Source: Cryoendolithus antarcticus
Taxonomy: Eukaryota; Ascomycota; Dothideomycetes; Cladosporiales; Cladosporiaceae
Direction of reading: 5' to 3'
Length of the DNA stretch: 64,000 bases
Assembly: GCA_002077065.1 (NCBI GenBank)
Contig: NAJO01000002.1
Coordinates: forward strand, 558,001 to 622,000
Below are positions 45,761 to 56,006 of this stretch, piece by piece (the first letter of the stretch is position 1; the number at the start of each line of letters is the position of its first letter). Below the pieces are notes generated by a model that was not told the origin of the DNA, made no database searches, and saw only the letters and a program-made list of their open reading frames with translations. The translations under genes were made by a program, and so were the position numbers.

Positions 45761-47407
45761 CTACGATCGCTTCTTTGCGTTCACGTTCCGCCCTGCACCA
45801 ACCTTGAGTCTTCCTCCAGCTTTACTCCGGTCTCCTGTTAAGATACTAGGCAGGTAGTCTTCGTCCATCAGATTCCTCTCCTTCGCTCTCTTCTCGACCT
45901 GGCTGTGGCGCTCGTACTCCTTCTGGTCCTCCGCGAGTATTAGCTCGTTGCCCCACCCACCCTTGCCTGCGCCCTTGATCCGTCCGTTTGCAGAGCCATG
46001 TACAGGTTTCGGGATGCTGTAGCGGTCGCCGCGGCTGTTGTACTGGAAGTTCTTCTTCAGGTGAATCTTGAACTCGCCATTTGCAGTCGTCGAGCAAGAC
46101 ACCCGAGTGAGGGTCGGCTTGCCGCATCGCGTGCAAAATTGCTTGTCCATTTGCTTCGACACCAGGAAGCACGCTTGACAACGCATTGCGGTACTTCGCA
46201 CATATCGCACACGTTGTAATGAGGTAGACAGTAAATTGAGATTCATCTGGAGGATTACATTTTGCATGGCGAAATCGGTGGTGATGACAGCGACTTCCGT
46301 CTGCTGCTCGGTGTGATCCTCCTGAACTGCGCCGCCAGCGTCCTTCGCTTGCTTCGAGTCAAGGTTGTCGGGAGTGATCCAGCTGTCAGGGTCAGAGTCT
46401 GATTCGTCTTCGTCAGGTTCAGATTCTCGAGCTGAGTCAACCTTGGGCGGGGGACTCGAATGATCCTCATTTGGGGTGGCGATGTCGTTGGTGTGGCCTT
46501 GTGCCTCAGCCGAAGCTTCTGTGTCGACTGGGGCCGGAGAAGGTTGTTTTGATGGCGACGAAGCACGGTCTGCAGCTGGCTTCGTGGCGTCATTCAGATT
46601 CGAAGACGTTGAGACCGGCTCTTCGCCCTCAGGCTTCGCAGGAATGCTCTTTGGTGCGATCGCGTGACGAGATCGTACAGGCTTGCGCGTGGGAATTGTA
46701 GTCCACTCCGGGTCTGCATCCACGGCCTGCTGTGCTGCTGGTTGAGTGTCTTGTGATCTACCAGGGCGACGCCTGCGCGGTCTACTCGATCGTGACTTTT
46801 GCGCAACGTGAGTCTCGGCAGGACGTGGGTCGGTCTCGGGTAGTGAGTCCTCCTTTGGTACTGCTTTGCCGTCATCAGCTTGAGGTGCGGTGGCAAACGT
46901 TGCATCCTCTGACTGTATATGAGTCGTATATTGGCCGGATACAGTCGAGCCAGTCTCTGCTATCGTTGACTGTGTGCTGAGTGCTGCACTTTCAAGCGTA
47001 GCCACTTGATCAGCTGCATCCGTCGATCTCGACGAAGGTCCATTCAGTTCCTTCTGCCCCGGAGACCGCCGTAACCTCCAGTCGCCACCATTTCGCTCGC
47101 ACTCCAATTCATAAGTCAACGCAATGATCAAGATATCAGGTTTGCTCAACACATCCAGATCTCCCGTGCGCCGTGCAAAATCTGTGACGAATTTGACACT
47201 TGAAGGCGAAGGTTGCCGCAACGTCACGAAAGGCTTGAGAAGCGTCTCAAAGCGTGTGCGCGTGCTCTCATCACGGATCTCGGAGACCACAGCGGGTATT
47301 GTGAATAGTGACTCTGCTTGTGCGAGTATGGAAGATGATGAAGGTTCGTTGCGGATGATCGGACCAGAGTCGACCACGAGGGCGTGAACTCGTTTTGAAT
47401 CTGCCAT
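45761..47407 (-). CDS. NOB1: 20S pre-rRNA D-site endonuclease Nob1
   Basis: PIN-domain nuclease that makes the 3' end of 18S rRNA in late cytoplasmic 40S maturation. Single exon, 548 residues, from ATG 47407 (MADSKRVHALVVDSGPIIRN); the frame is open upstream, but this ATG aligns with the family start. The PIN domain is residues 1-100, with the catalytic Asp in VVDSGPII and further acidic residues at SEIRDE and KPDILIIALTYELE. A long acidic disordered insert rich in Ser/Pro/Glu fills about residues 130-380. The zinc ribbon begins near 409 with CQACFLV and pairs with FCTRCGKPTLTRVSC. The C-terminal PKPVHGSANGRIKGAGKGGW and a Lys-rich tail match the family. Confidence 0.95.
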   Translation of the reverse strand: MADSKRVHALVVDSGPIIRNEPSSSSILAQAESLFTIPAVVSEIRDESTRTRFETLLKPFVTLRQPSPSSVKFVTDFARRTGDLDVLSKPDILIIALTYELECERNGGDWRLRRSPGQKELNGPSSRSTDAADQVATLESAALSTQSTIAETGSTVSGQYTTHIQSEDATFATAPQADDGKAVPKEDSLPETDPRPAETHVAQKSRSSRPRRRRPGRSQDTQPAAQQAVDADPEWTTIPTRKPVRSRHAIAPKSIPAKPEGEEPVSTSSNLNDATKPAADRASSPSKQPSPAPVDTEASAEAQGHTNDIATPNEDHSSPPPKVDSARESEPDEDESDSDPDSWITPDNLDSKQAKDAGGAVQEDHTEQQTEVAVITTDFAMQNVILQMNLNLLSTSLQRVRYVRSTAMRCQACFLVSKQMDKQFCTRCGKPTLTRVSCSTTANGEFKIHLKKNFQYNSRGDRYSIPKPVHGSANGRIKGAGKGGWGNELILAEDQKEYERHSQVEKRAKERNLMDEDYLPSILTGDRSKAGGRLKVGAGRNVNAKKRS

Positions 47408-49855
47408 CTTCGATAACTGATTATGTGGCTTACAATGGATCGATTTCAAGTGATTATGCAAGCACGAAACTTGGTGTAATGTGTTTGATCTATGTATCAC
47501 ACATTGGTGGATAAATTTGTGTGAAGTCGGGCTTCAGTAGCGGCGGCAGCATCCGAAACTCAAAATTGGGCTGATTGGCGGAGCGGTTCCTGCCTCAGGA
47601 GGATTGAGGCCACGTTGGAAAAATGATAGCCGATGCTGCAGTCATTCCTCTGCTTCTACTTTCAACGATCTCTGGCCATGGCGTACGCGACGCACTCTAG
47701 GCCATGGCCCTTCATGATTCATGCTCTCACCGCACCGTCCTTGTCGTGTCGCATATGGCCTTCGAAGGCATCTCTGCAACACGAAGAGCAGTCAGCCTCC
47801 AAAACCGTCAAATGCTGGCGGTCCAGTGTGCGGAACCGAGCGTTCTCAGTCCCCTGACCATAGGAGATCAGCCTTCAGACTCGTGGGAACATTTCGGTAC
47901 TTCTCCTGGACCGTCTCGCCTCTACATGAGCGTCGCCCAGTGTACGCCGATACTTCTCGATCGCCTGCTAGGATGTGGTGCTCAGCCTGGAGAGTCGGCC
48001 AGAGCTAATCTGCAATCCAGTATAGCAGCTGATCGACAGACATGCGAAGGCGCTGAAATGCCACGACCTAGGTGTATCACAAGTCTCCAGTGGACTGGCT
48101 CCAGAGGCCTACCGGTGGTATCGTTTCTACGATCTCGTGCTCCAGGCACAATTTGAGACACCAACAGGTGCCGCCTGCTATGGTTGCACGAAGTTATCAG
48201 GACCGAGCCGCACGATCACGAGCTCCTCATTGGCCCCAGGATAAGGCCCGATACTAGCCGCGACCATCATCAGTCTCAGGGAATGGACATCGGTCGATAT
48301 CCTCGTAACACATGGATTCTGCATAGCTTGGATACTTTAAAAGTGCGCCTCTGGTAGACGTCGCTTCGCCGGCATTGTCACCCACGGCCAACGGATCCAT
48401 GACTGACACAGGCATCATTTACGAACACACACGATGTGCAGTCGGTATCTTGAGCCTGCGGGATCCAGTGCCGTATCGGATCCTGGCCGTTCGGTAGCCC
48501 AGCCTGCCCTGTTGGAAAAGAAGGCAACCTTCGTCGCTTAGCGAATCGCATGAGCTTGCGGACCGCGGACCCCAACTTGATCGACACTTCACGTTCGCAC
48601 AAGACCGCCTCGATCCGCCCAGGGCGGGGCCTGAGGGTAGCCTTTCTCTTAGGCCCATCAACTGGGTGACTTTCGGATTGAAGTGACTGCCACAAGTCAG
48701 AACGTGAAGTGACATAGTCCGCAAGCATACCGGCAGTCTGGTTCATACTACAGCCCGGGAGGCGTCGACACCCTGCTGTGATTGGCTACGACTGTTCATC
48801 GTGCATGAAGTCGAATGAAGCCCAGGCATCGGCTGCCGCTGTTAAGCCCCACCTCTCGCCGGCTAGTCGAGCTTCGTGCGACAGAGAGGGCCTAGCTATA
48901 TACCCTCTGCCCGGCTGATGTGATTGTTGAGCCGCATCACGTCCCGGTGACAGCGGTTACATCACGTGGACCTCCTTCTGGCATATTTTCAGTTGTATCA
49001 TGGTCGGCAAGTCGGAGGCGAGGCGGGTATCTCTATCATCGTACCTTGCTCAACACCAGCCGAGGATGTTGCGGACTCGCTGTACATTGGTCTTGCATGC
49101 AACTCACGCAAATGTCGACATCGCGGTACGAATTATATTGACAGTCGTACGGTGATACTGACGACCTCGGCATTAGTAGCGCTCGCGCTGCTCATTACTG
49201 TACTAATGCCGGTCATATTGATCGACGACGGAGAAGCGCCGCTCGCCGATATTGGCAGACAGAATTTTGGACTCGTCTCTCTCGACATGTTCGGTCGTTA
49301 CTCGGCAGAATTTCGTTCCGGCGCGAGAGCAAGCGCTTGAGCTCGCGACAATAGTACTGGCGCAGAGTCCTCGTTCTGCGCCTGCTCAGATTCTGAAGCA
49401 GCGTTGTCGTTGTTGAGACACATCGCATATACATGCGAGCGACGCTACGATCATCGCAAGGGCCCCCTCTGTCGCATCCGTCAGTGTGAGGAGACATGGA
49501 ACAGAGCAACTCGATCACGCTTAGGGCGGCTCGTTTTGCTAGCTGCCCTACCTGCCGGACGTCACTGGTCCATTGCTCCGAGCAGGCCAGGGACCTTCAC
49601 CGGTCCCATCACAATTTAGTAGAGGTGCTTACTCAAGCTTAGCAAAAGCAAGCAACGATGTCATCGATATCATACCCCAAGGGTGAATCAAGGGTACATA
49701 CACGCACTGGCTCACAGTCGCCGAGCGAAAGGTGCAGAAGAGACCATCAACAAGCGATAACGCTCGAGCTCGGTACGGTATTGTCGTACATTCGCGCTGG
49801 TGATCCTGATCTTCAGCGTGCCTCCGACGCGCCAGTGATCTGGTGAGACGCACAA
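47408..49855. other. 2.4-kb gene-poor divergent region, NOB1 / unknown gene
   Basis: Contains only short frames without recognisable features. A CCAAT box (minus-strand CCAATCAG, near 47570) lies about 160 bp upstream of NOB1. No RNA gene or repeat was seen. Confidence 0.4.
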
Positions 49856-50714
49856 ATGGCAGTGGACTTCTACTTCCGCATCATTGGCATTGAAGCCGAC
49901 ACCGAGAACATCCGGATAGTTGATGGGGGTTGGCGGCCTCCTCGAGCACAGGGCAAGAACAAGTACAAGCTCTGGCCCTCGGGCTGGCAGGACCATGCGC
50001 TCTTCCATCACGGTAACGGCATCACGACGCGTCTACAGCAGGCGTCCCTCGCTCCGCCCCTGGATAAATACGGAACGTGCTCGATGTACGTTGCGAATGG
50101 CAGTATATGGGTCGTCAATTGCGATGCAACGCAGAAGGCGATTCACGACGGCGAGGACAACGATACGCCAGATCGCGGAAGGACGCACCATCATGAGTAT
50201 TCAACGCGCGACTGGAGTCATGTACAATTCAACACGGTCAGCACCCAGATCGATCCCACACGGACCATGTCTTGTGTTACGTATGATGGCGAACAAGAGA
50301 AGCTGATATACCAACATTACGATCAAGAGTGGGCAAAGAAGTTGTTCCCAGATCGCTACTCACGGATGGGCGATCGCGCTGTGGAAAGGGGACCCCGACT
50401 CGGCGGTCTCGTCGGCGAGCTGCCGATACTGCTAGGTCTTGTAGCCTTGTCGGTGGATCCAAGGGGAATGCAAGAGCGGATACCAAACATCGTCCAAGGA
50501 CCTCCTTGGGTCCTACCAGATGGCCTAGGAAGAACAGTAGGCTGTAAGTCCCTCCTAGTTCTATGCAATGTGCTCAGAACACAAGGTTGATTCAGTGACA
50601 GGGGACGATAGGCGCGGTGTCCTCGTTGAGGTCTGGACAAAGCATGACGACTCGCAAAGTGTCGACACCTTGAAACGGTACGAGCAGGGAGGATTTGGCA
50701 AGATCTTCGCATGA
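49856..50714 (+). CDS. Hypothetical protein of unknown function
   Basis: Exons 49856-50543 and 50596-50714 give 268 residues; donor GTAAGT and acceptor GATTCAG keep the frame and extend it as TVGLTGDDRRGVLVEVWTKH to FGKIFA. It begins MAVDFYFRIIGIEADTENIR. No signal peptide, membrane helix or known motif is visible. It is rich in Asp, His, Trp and Gly (GKNKYKLWPSGWQDHALFHH). Coding status rests on the open 229-codon first exon and the clean in-phase second exon. The first-exon region GGLVGELPILLGLVALSVDP is mildly hydrophobic. Function cannot be assigned; it is probably a lineage-restricted gene. Confidence 0.7.
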
Positions 50715-51114
50715 TTGATTATCTAGAATGAAATGACTAAAATGCCCACGTCGCGTAGCATTGGGGCGGGCTTACACACACTTCCTGTATCCGGAATAAT
50801 ACCAATCACACAATCCGCTACCCCACACAGCTAAGTGGCAGCGACGCTACTTCCGCCGTCTCCAAAAGATCGAATACGCCTGCGCTACTATTAGCTCCGT
50901 CGTGACCGTGAACAGATTATTGCTGCGGCTCTGAGAGCCGGGACAAGTGAGCAAGCACCTACAAGTCTACCTTCGTCTCTCTCTCTCGCCGTTGGTCATT
51001 GATACCCTACACCCTTGCAGGTACACGAGTTGCAGCACAGGAGCACTCAGACTTTTGCAGAGGTGGAGGCACAATACTGGGACCACAGTGGTGTTCTAAC
51101 TCGAACCATACGCC
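50715..51114. other. Intergenic, convergent genes
   Basis: 3' regions; nothing is supported beyond short pyrimidine-rich tracts. Confidence 0.45.
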
Positions 51115-52827
51115 TCAAGCCTTCACATACTTATATCGATACTTCTGCTTCTCCCCCGTGTCTCCAAACTCCTCCCGCCCCCAAGCCCTCATCAATTGAT
51201 TCCCCAGCTCCTTGTTCAATTTCTCTAGCTCACTGACCCTTAATGACTGCTTGGCCAGCTGCTCTGTAAGCTCCGCCGTACTCGCCTTGGAACTCTTACT
51301 CCCTCGGTGTGAGGCACTGAGCTGTCGTCGCGGACCGTCAACCTCTGCAGCCTTCTCACGCTCGTGCTCTGCCACCGTACGCTGCAGCTCAGCTGTATGA
51401 GACGCCTTCAAATTGTCTGCCGTGTGGTTTGCGATCTGAAGTTGCTTGGCGTAGCGGGTGTTGAGACGCTCGAGATCGAGCGCACGTGCTGTTGCGCGGT
51501 TGTAGTCTTCTGTACGAAGGGCGAGCTGTGCCGCTGCAACACTCGAATCGTGCTGCTGGGGTATTGGAGCTTGCTGCGTAGGTTGGGACTGCTTTGGTTG
51601 AGCCTGAAGCTCATTTGACAGCTCGGCGATGCGTTGGTCCCGGGTAGCGAGCTGTAGTCGCAGCTCAAGCAATTCATCCTGCAAGGCCCCAGTCCGCTTT
51701 GAGGATGCTGCAGCTTCCGCAGCCTGCGCTTCTAGCGCCCGGATCGTCTCCCTCGCTTCGTCAAGTTCCTCTGCCACGTGCTTCTGCCGGTCTACTTCCA
51801 CTTGTAGCTGATCGATCTCTTCCTGAGCGGCTTGCAGATGGTCCTTGGTGATCTTCTTCACCCGCTTCAGCTCATCTGCGACCTGGCGTCGCTCTCTCTC
51901 CGCGGTCGGTTTGTCCTGCGATTTCTGTCCCAGCTGCGCTCGTAGCTCCTTTATCTCCTCGGCGGCATCCTCAAGAGCTTTATTGTGCTGAGCTTCCAGG
52001 CGATCAACGTCTTGGAGGTGCTTGAGTCGTTCCTGCTCTACTACAATAGTGTCGTCAACGTCAATCTCGGCGTTCTTCTCCCTCGACCGCACAATCTCAT
52101 TCCGAACGCTATCAAGCTCTCCTTTGTGACGGTTTCGCTCCTGCTCGAACGCTACTCTGACCTGCTCCGTATACTGCGCCGCAACGCTCTTGATGTCAGC
52201 CTCCCGTGCCTTCTTTACGCTCTGCAGCTCTTCAAGCATCGCTTCTAGCTCCTCGCGATGCACTGACGTGACGCGCTCAACCTCAGTAGTATGCGCAACC
52301 ATGTCTGCCTCACGCATACGTCGCTCTGCAGCAAGGTCTTCCTCGAGGCGCTCAATATGCGAGCGCATGAATGCCACAGCGCCTGGTGCTGCTCTCTCGC
52401 GGGGTGGTGAAGATGACGATGCTAATCTCGTGCGTCCCAGTCTACCACTGCCACTAATGCTGCGCGGCGGAGAGTCGAGGTCCTTGCTGAGTGGCAATCT
52501 CCGCACCGAGTCGTCTCTCTCACGGGTCATGGCTGGCGTTCCAGATATCATTGAGCGCGTTTGTACGCGCGCAGGCTGTCCAGCCATGTAGTCCACCAGG
52601 TGGATTGTGAAGTCTTCGGGACCGTCGATCGCGTCGCTACGTAAGGAATCGTGAGATTGATCCTTGGATGGCGAAAACAGGCCACCAGATGAGGGTATGA
52701 TAGACATATTGGCTTTGAATAGAGGTGAGGGTTGAAGCCCGCCGCCGCCCGGTGTTGCATCGGGCGCCGGTGAGGAGGAGCGGGTAGCGCTTTGCGGCGG
52801 AGACGATGCAAGGCGACTAGAGTCCAT
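51115..52827 (-). CDS. Coiled-coil protein, possibly cytoskeletal or spindle-pole associated
   Basis: Single exon, 570 residues. The N-terminal 150 residues are Ser/Pro-rich and disordered, with a short motif-like IHLVDYMAGQ and SP sites (LFSPSKD, PLSKDLDSPP). From about residue 150 to 500 the sequence is nearly continuous coiled coil (heptads rich in Glu, Gln, Arg, Leu, for example RSHIERLEEDLAAERRMRE). A Gln/Pro linker interrupts it near 410. The C-terminus ends with another coiled coil and a distinctive block NQLMRAWGREEFGDTGEKQK followed by YRYKYVKA, which looks conserved. I do not recognise the family securely; a role at microtubule-organising centres is a guess from the architecture. 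Confidence 0.82.
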   Translation of the reverse strand: MDSSRLASSPPQSATRSSSPAPDATPGGGGLQPSPLFKANMSIIPSSGGLFSPSKDQSHDSLRSDAIDGPEDFTIHLVDYMAGQPARVQTRSMISGTPAMTRERDDSVRRLPLSKDLDSPPRSISGSGRLGRTRLASSSSPPRERAAPGAVAFMRSHIERLEEDLAAERRMREADMVAHTTEVERVTSVHREELEAMLEELQSVKKAREADIKSVAAQYTEQVRVAFEQERNRHKGELDSVRNEIVRSREKNAEIDVDDTIVVEQERLKHLQDVDRLEAQHNKALEDAAEEIKELRAQLGQKSQDKPTAERERRQVADELKRVKKITKDHLQAAQEEIDQLQVEVDRQKHVAEELDEARETIRALEAQAAEAAASSKRTGALQDELLELRLQLATRDQRIAELSNELQAQPKQSQPTQQAPIPQQHDSSVAAAQLALRTEDYNRATARALDLERLNTRYAKQLQIANHTADNLKASHTAELQRTVAEHEREKAAEVDGPRRQLSASHRGSKSSKASTAELTEQLAKQSLRVSELEKLNKELGNQLMRAWGREEFGDTGEKQKYRYKYVKA

Positions 52828-53487
52828 TGTCGTTGATCGAAGGCCTTATGCTATATTGCAAAGTAGCGATAACATATGTTTCTGCTCAGTGTTGACTTTC
52901 GCATCATCATACTGCCTCTTTGGGACGATCGCGAAGTGCGCGTTGGAGCTTATGTCCGCTTAACGCCGACTGCCGAACATCTTCGCTCTCTCCAAAAGTC
53001 TGAACATTCGTGTGCTGCTACAATGACACCTGCGATAGTGGATTATCGACTAAGCTTCCGTGGAGGAGATATCACCTGCAGAATGCGAGGAGTGTCTGCT
53101 CTCACGGACACGTTGTTACAAGGCTTCACTATCGTGGGCAAGCTAACATGAGCATTGTTAACACTCGAATATTATGGAGAAGCAAAGAGACAACGCTGCT
53201 GGACGAATTTGATGATCACAAGTTATCCCAGTCAATCAGAACCCTCGCGGAGGCTGCGCTCGAATGGTCACGGTCAAATGTGTCACTATCGGGCACGCTG
53301 CAGTCGGACAGTAAGGCATGATCCGAGCAAAACGGTATCTCGCTACCAGACCGATCGGTCGACAGCTACTTGTTCGGCCATATCTCAGCCTCCGAGTTTA
53401 TACATCTTGCCATGAGCCCTCCCGGTTGAACGGGACACTGTGCATGCCGTGGACATCGCCTACGTGCGTTCAAGAGCAGTATAGGCC
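52828..53487. other. Intergenic, coiled-coil gene promoter
   Basis: Between two minus-strand genes. Short frames only; no named element. Confidence 0.45.
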
Positions 53488-53959
53488 TCAGTACTGAGCC
53501 TTGTCCTGAGGATGCGCCTCAGCTCCCGCCTTCAAGCACGTCGACAGTACCTCATAGTCGATCTTGCGTGTCACCGTGTGAAGCTCGTCTGGGTCCATCA
53601 TCCTCGTATTGACACCCATCATGTTGCTCTCTGCGATTGACTTCCAGTACATATCGCACCCACATACAGAGCAGAAGTGGAACTCGCTCTCCTTGTCACC
53701 CCAGACGTATGCCTTGGTCGGCGAGCCATCCTTGACCGTGATCTTGACTGTCTTTGGCTCGTAGTATGCCCACGCCGCTCCGTATCGTCTGCAGATTGTT
53801 GGTTCACCTAGGGGTATGCACATGAGGTCGTAAATGGAAGACGGACCTGCAGATTGTACATTGGCACTCATTTATGTCGCGAGGTCGGTGGGGAACCTGG
53901 ACTGTCACGATGCCGCAATGACATGTTGCGTTCAGCGGCGCGCTCGCGTTCGAAGGCAT
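53488..53959 (-). CDS. GFA / CENP-V domain protein (Mss4-like fold)
   Basis: Small zinc-binding protein related to glutathione-dependent formaldehyde-activating enzyme; substrates of most fungal members are unknown. Exons 53959-53847 and 53788-53488 give 137 residues. The 58-nt intron begins GTCCGT, ends CTGCAG and is in phase. The protein starts MPSNASAPLNATCHCGIVTV; the zinc ligands are C-H-C (TCHCG), then ECQCTIC, and later FCSVCGCDMYW. The conserved RRYGAAWAYYEP follows the intron and GVNTRMMD sits near the end. The intron lies inside the CTICRRYG motif, and the last 11 bases of its upstream exon are repeated exactly at the intron's 3' end. Confidence 0.9.
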
Positions 53960-54234
53960 TGTCTAGACTTTAACGTTAGTGCGGACATGCATGCCTTCTC
54001 CTCACGACGGCGTCTTACTACTGGTAGCACGATTGTCGATGTCGTTCTTTGGAGAGTTTGAAGCCAATGCTGAGACAAACTCAATGCTGCCAAGACCAAA
54101 GCTTGACGAAGCCCTCACTCACTTCTGGCCGAGGAGCTTTCTGCTACTCTCCTTTCAACTCATTTGCAGGCGTATTTCCTATGTTCGGTGTGGGCGCTGA
54201 GGTGAAGGCGCCAAACTATGACCATGACGCCTCC

Positions 54235-55772
54235 ATGATAACATTGTGGATTGCCAGCATCTGTCTCGGCTGGTACATCTTTATCACACTGGTGTGCAGC
54301 ATTGGGTACATCCAGATGTATGGACAACAGCCTCAAATTTCAATTCCAGACTGACCTCGCGCAGTCGCCGCCACTACTCGCGCGTGCCACAACATGTCCA
54401 ATGGGGCTCCGATGCACCAGATGTCACCATCATTCGACCTGTCAAAGGTCTTGAACCGTCCATGTACGACTGTCTAGCGTCAACGTTCAGGCAGACATAT
54501 CCTAAGGACAGGCTACATGTCCGCTTCTGCGTCTCGTCGAGCAGCGATCCTGCTCTGCCCGTGCTGAAACGCCTCCTCGAGGATTTTCCAGACCATGATG
54601 CTAAGATCTTAATCGAAGATGACGACCCTCTTTTGTCGAATGGTGGTCCGCGACTTGGTCCAAACCCGAAGATTCGCAACATGAGCCGTGCCTACCGTGA
54701 AGCTGTTAGCAATCATATCTGGATCATCGACTGCAATGTCTGGGTGGCGGGGGGCGTGTGTAGCCGCATGGTGGCGACACTCGAAGGCCGTGGCCAAGCG
54801 AGGAAGAACAAATTCGTCCATCAGCTGCCTCTTGTAGTTGACACATTGGGCACGAGTGCGAGACAGGAGACGCATGGGCTCTTGGACGATGCATCGAACG
54901 GTCACCTGCGGACCACAGGATCCTCCGGCATTGATACTCTGTCAAACACTAACGAGGACCGCACAGCTTCCTCGATCGGTGGCGGACGACTCGAGGAGAT
55001 GTTTCTGGGCTCAGCTCACGCGAAGTTCTATATCGCCATCAACACAGTCCTCGTAGCTCCCTGTAGTGTGGGCAAGAGCACTATGTTCCGACGCAGTCAC
55101 CTTGACAGTCTCACAAACGGCAAAGGTATTGACTTCTTCAGCGAAAACATCTGCGAAGATCACTTGATTGGTGATCTACTCTGGAAGCAAAAAGTGCCCG
55201 AGGAGCTGCAAGGTGAGAAGTGGGGGAAGCATGCCTGCTGCTTTGGGGATCTGGCGATTCAGCCGATGGCAAATATGAGCGTCAAGGAGTACTGGAGTCG
55301 GAGAGTGAGATGGCTGCGAGTCCGGAAGTTCACGGTCACACTTGCTACCCTGGTCGAGCCAGGTACCGAAAGCTTCCTCTGCTCTGCGTATGGCGCCTTC
55401 GCAGTCTCCACTTCACCGGTCTTCCACGACAAACTCGGAATTTCACCCACGTGGCCGTCGTTCCTGCTCTTTTGGCTGCTAAGTATCAGCATCTGGTGCG
55501 CCGCAGACTGGACCTTGTACAATCTGCTGCACTCCAGCAAGTCGATCGAGGTCGATGGAGATACACCATCGTTTGCTCGCCCTTCGCCAGGTCGCTCAAG
55601 GCGGCCTCTCGGACAGTGGGTCCTTGCTTGGGTCGGCCGAGAGGCTCTCGCGCTGCCAATTTGGCTGTGGGCGTTCTGGGGAGGCACGACAGTCGAGTGG
55701 AGGGGAAAGAAATTCTGGGTGGGTATGGACATGAAGGTGCATGAGATCGTCGGCAGTGTCAAGGCAAGATGA
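54235..55772 (+). CDS. Ceramide glucosyltransferase (GT21)
   Basis: Transfers glucose from UDP-glucose to ceramide at the Golgi/ER, making glucosylceramide. Exons 54235-54317 and 54365-55772 give 496 residues; the 47-nt intron (GTATGG, CTGACC, GCGCAG) is in phase. An N-terminal membrane anchor (MITLWIASICLGWYIFITLV) is followed by DVTIIRPVKGLEPSMYDCLA, NPKIRNMSRAYREA, IIDCNVWV (D2), FFSENICEDHLIGDLLW (D3) and the (Q/R)xxRW motif in WSRRVRWLRVRK. C-terminal hydrophobic segments complete the topology. A Ser/Thr/Asp-rich insert of about 60 residues (from LGTSARQETHGLL) separates the middle motifs and is usual in fungal members. The GFA gene is divergent, 275 bp away. Confidence 0.95.
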
Positions 55773-56006
55773 GGGAAGTCTACATTGTCATCATCTCCTC
55801 GCCCCTTTACGGCAACACTGTCACTCTTTGAGGAAGATGACAAGTGAAGTCGAGGATATGTTGATGGGTCGCACCTTCCTCGCCCACTCCTCGCCTTGTG
55901 CACGGGCCGAAGGTTCTCGCTGAATGTCAAGCACCAGCGCAACACCACTTCTTCAACTCGTCCAATAAAGTCAGTTCACTCAATTCGCAAGCCTTCACTC
56001 GCCACC

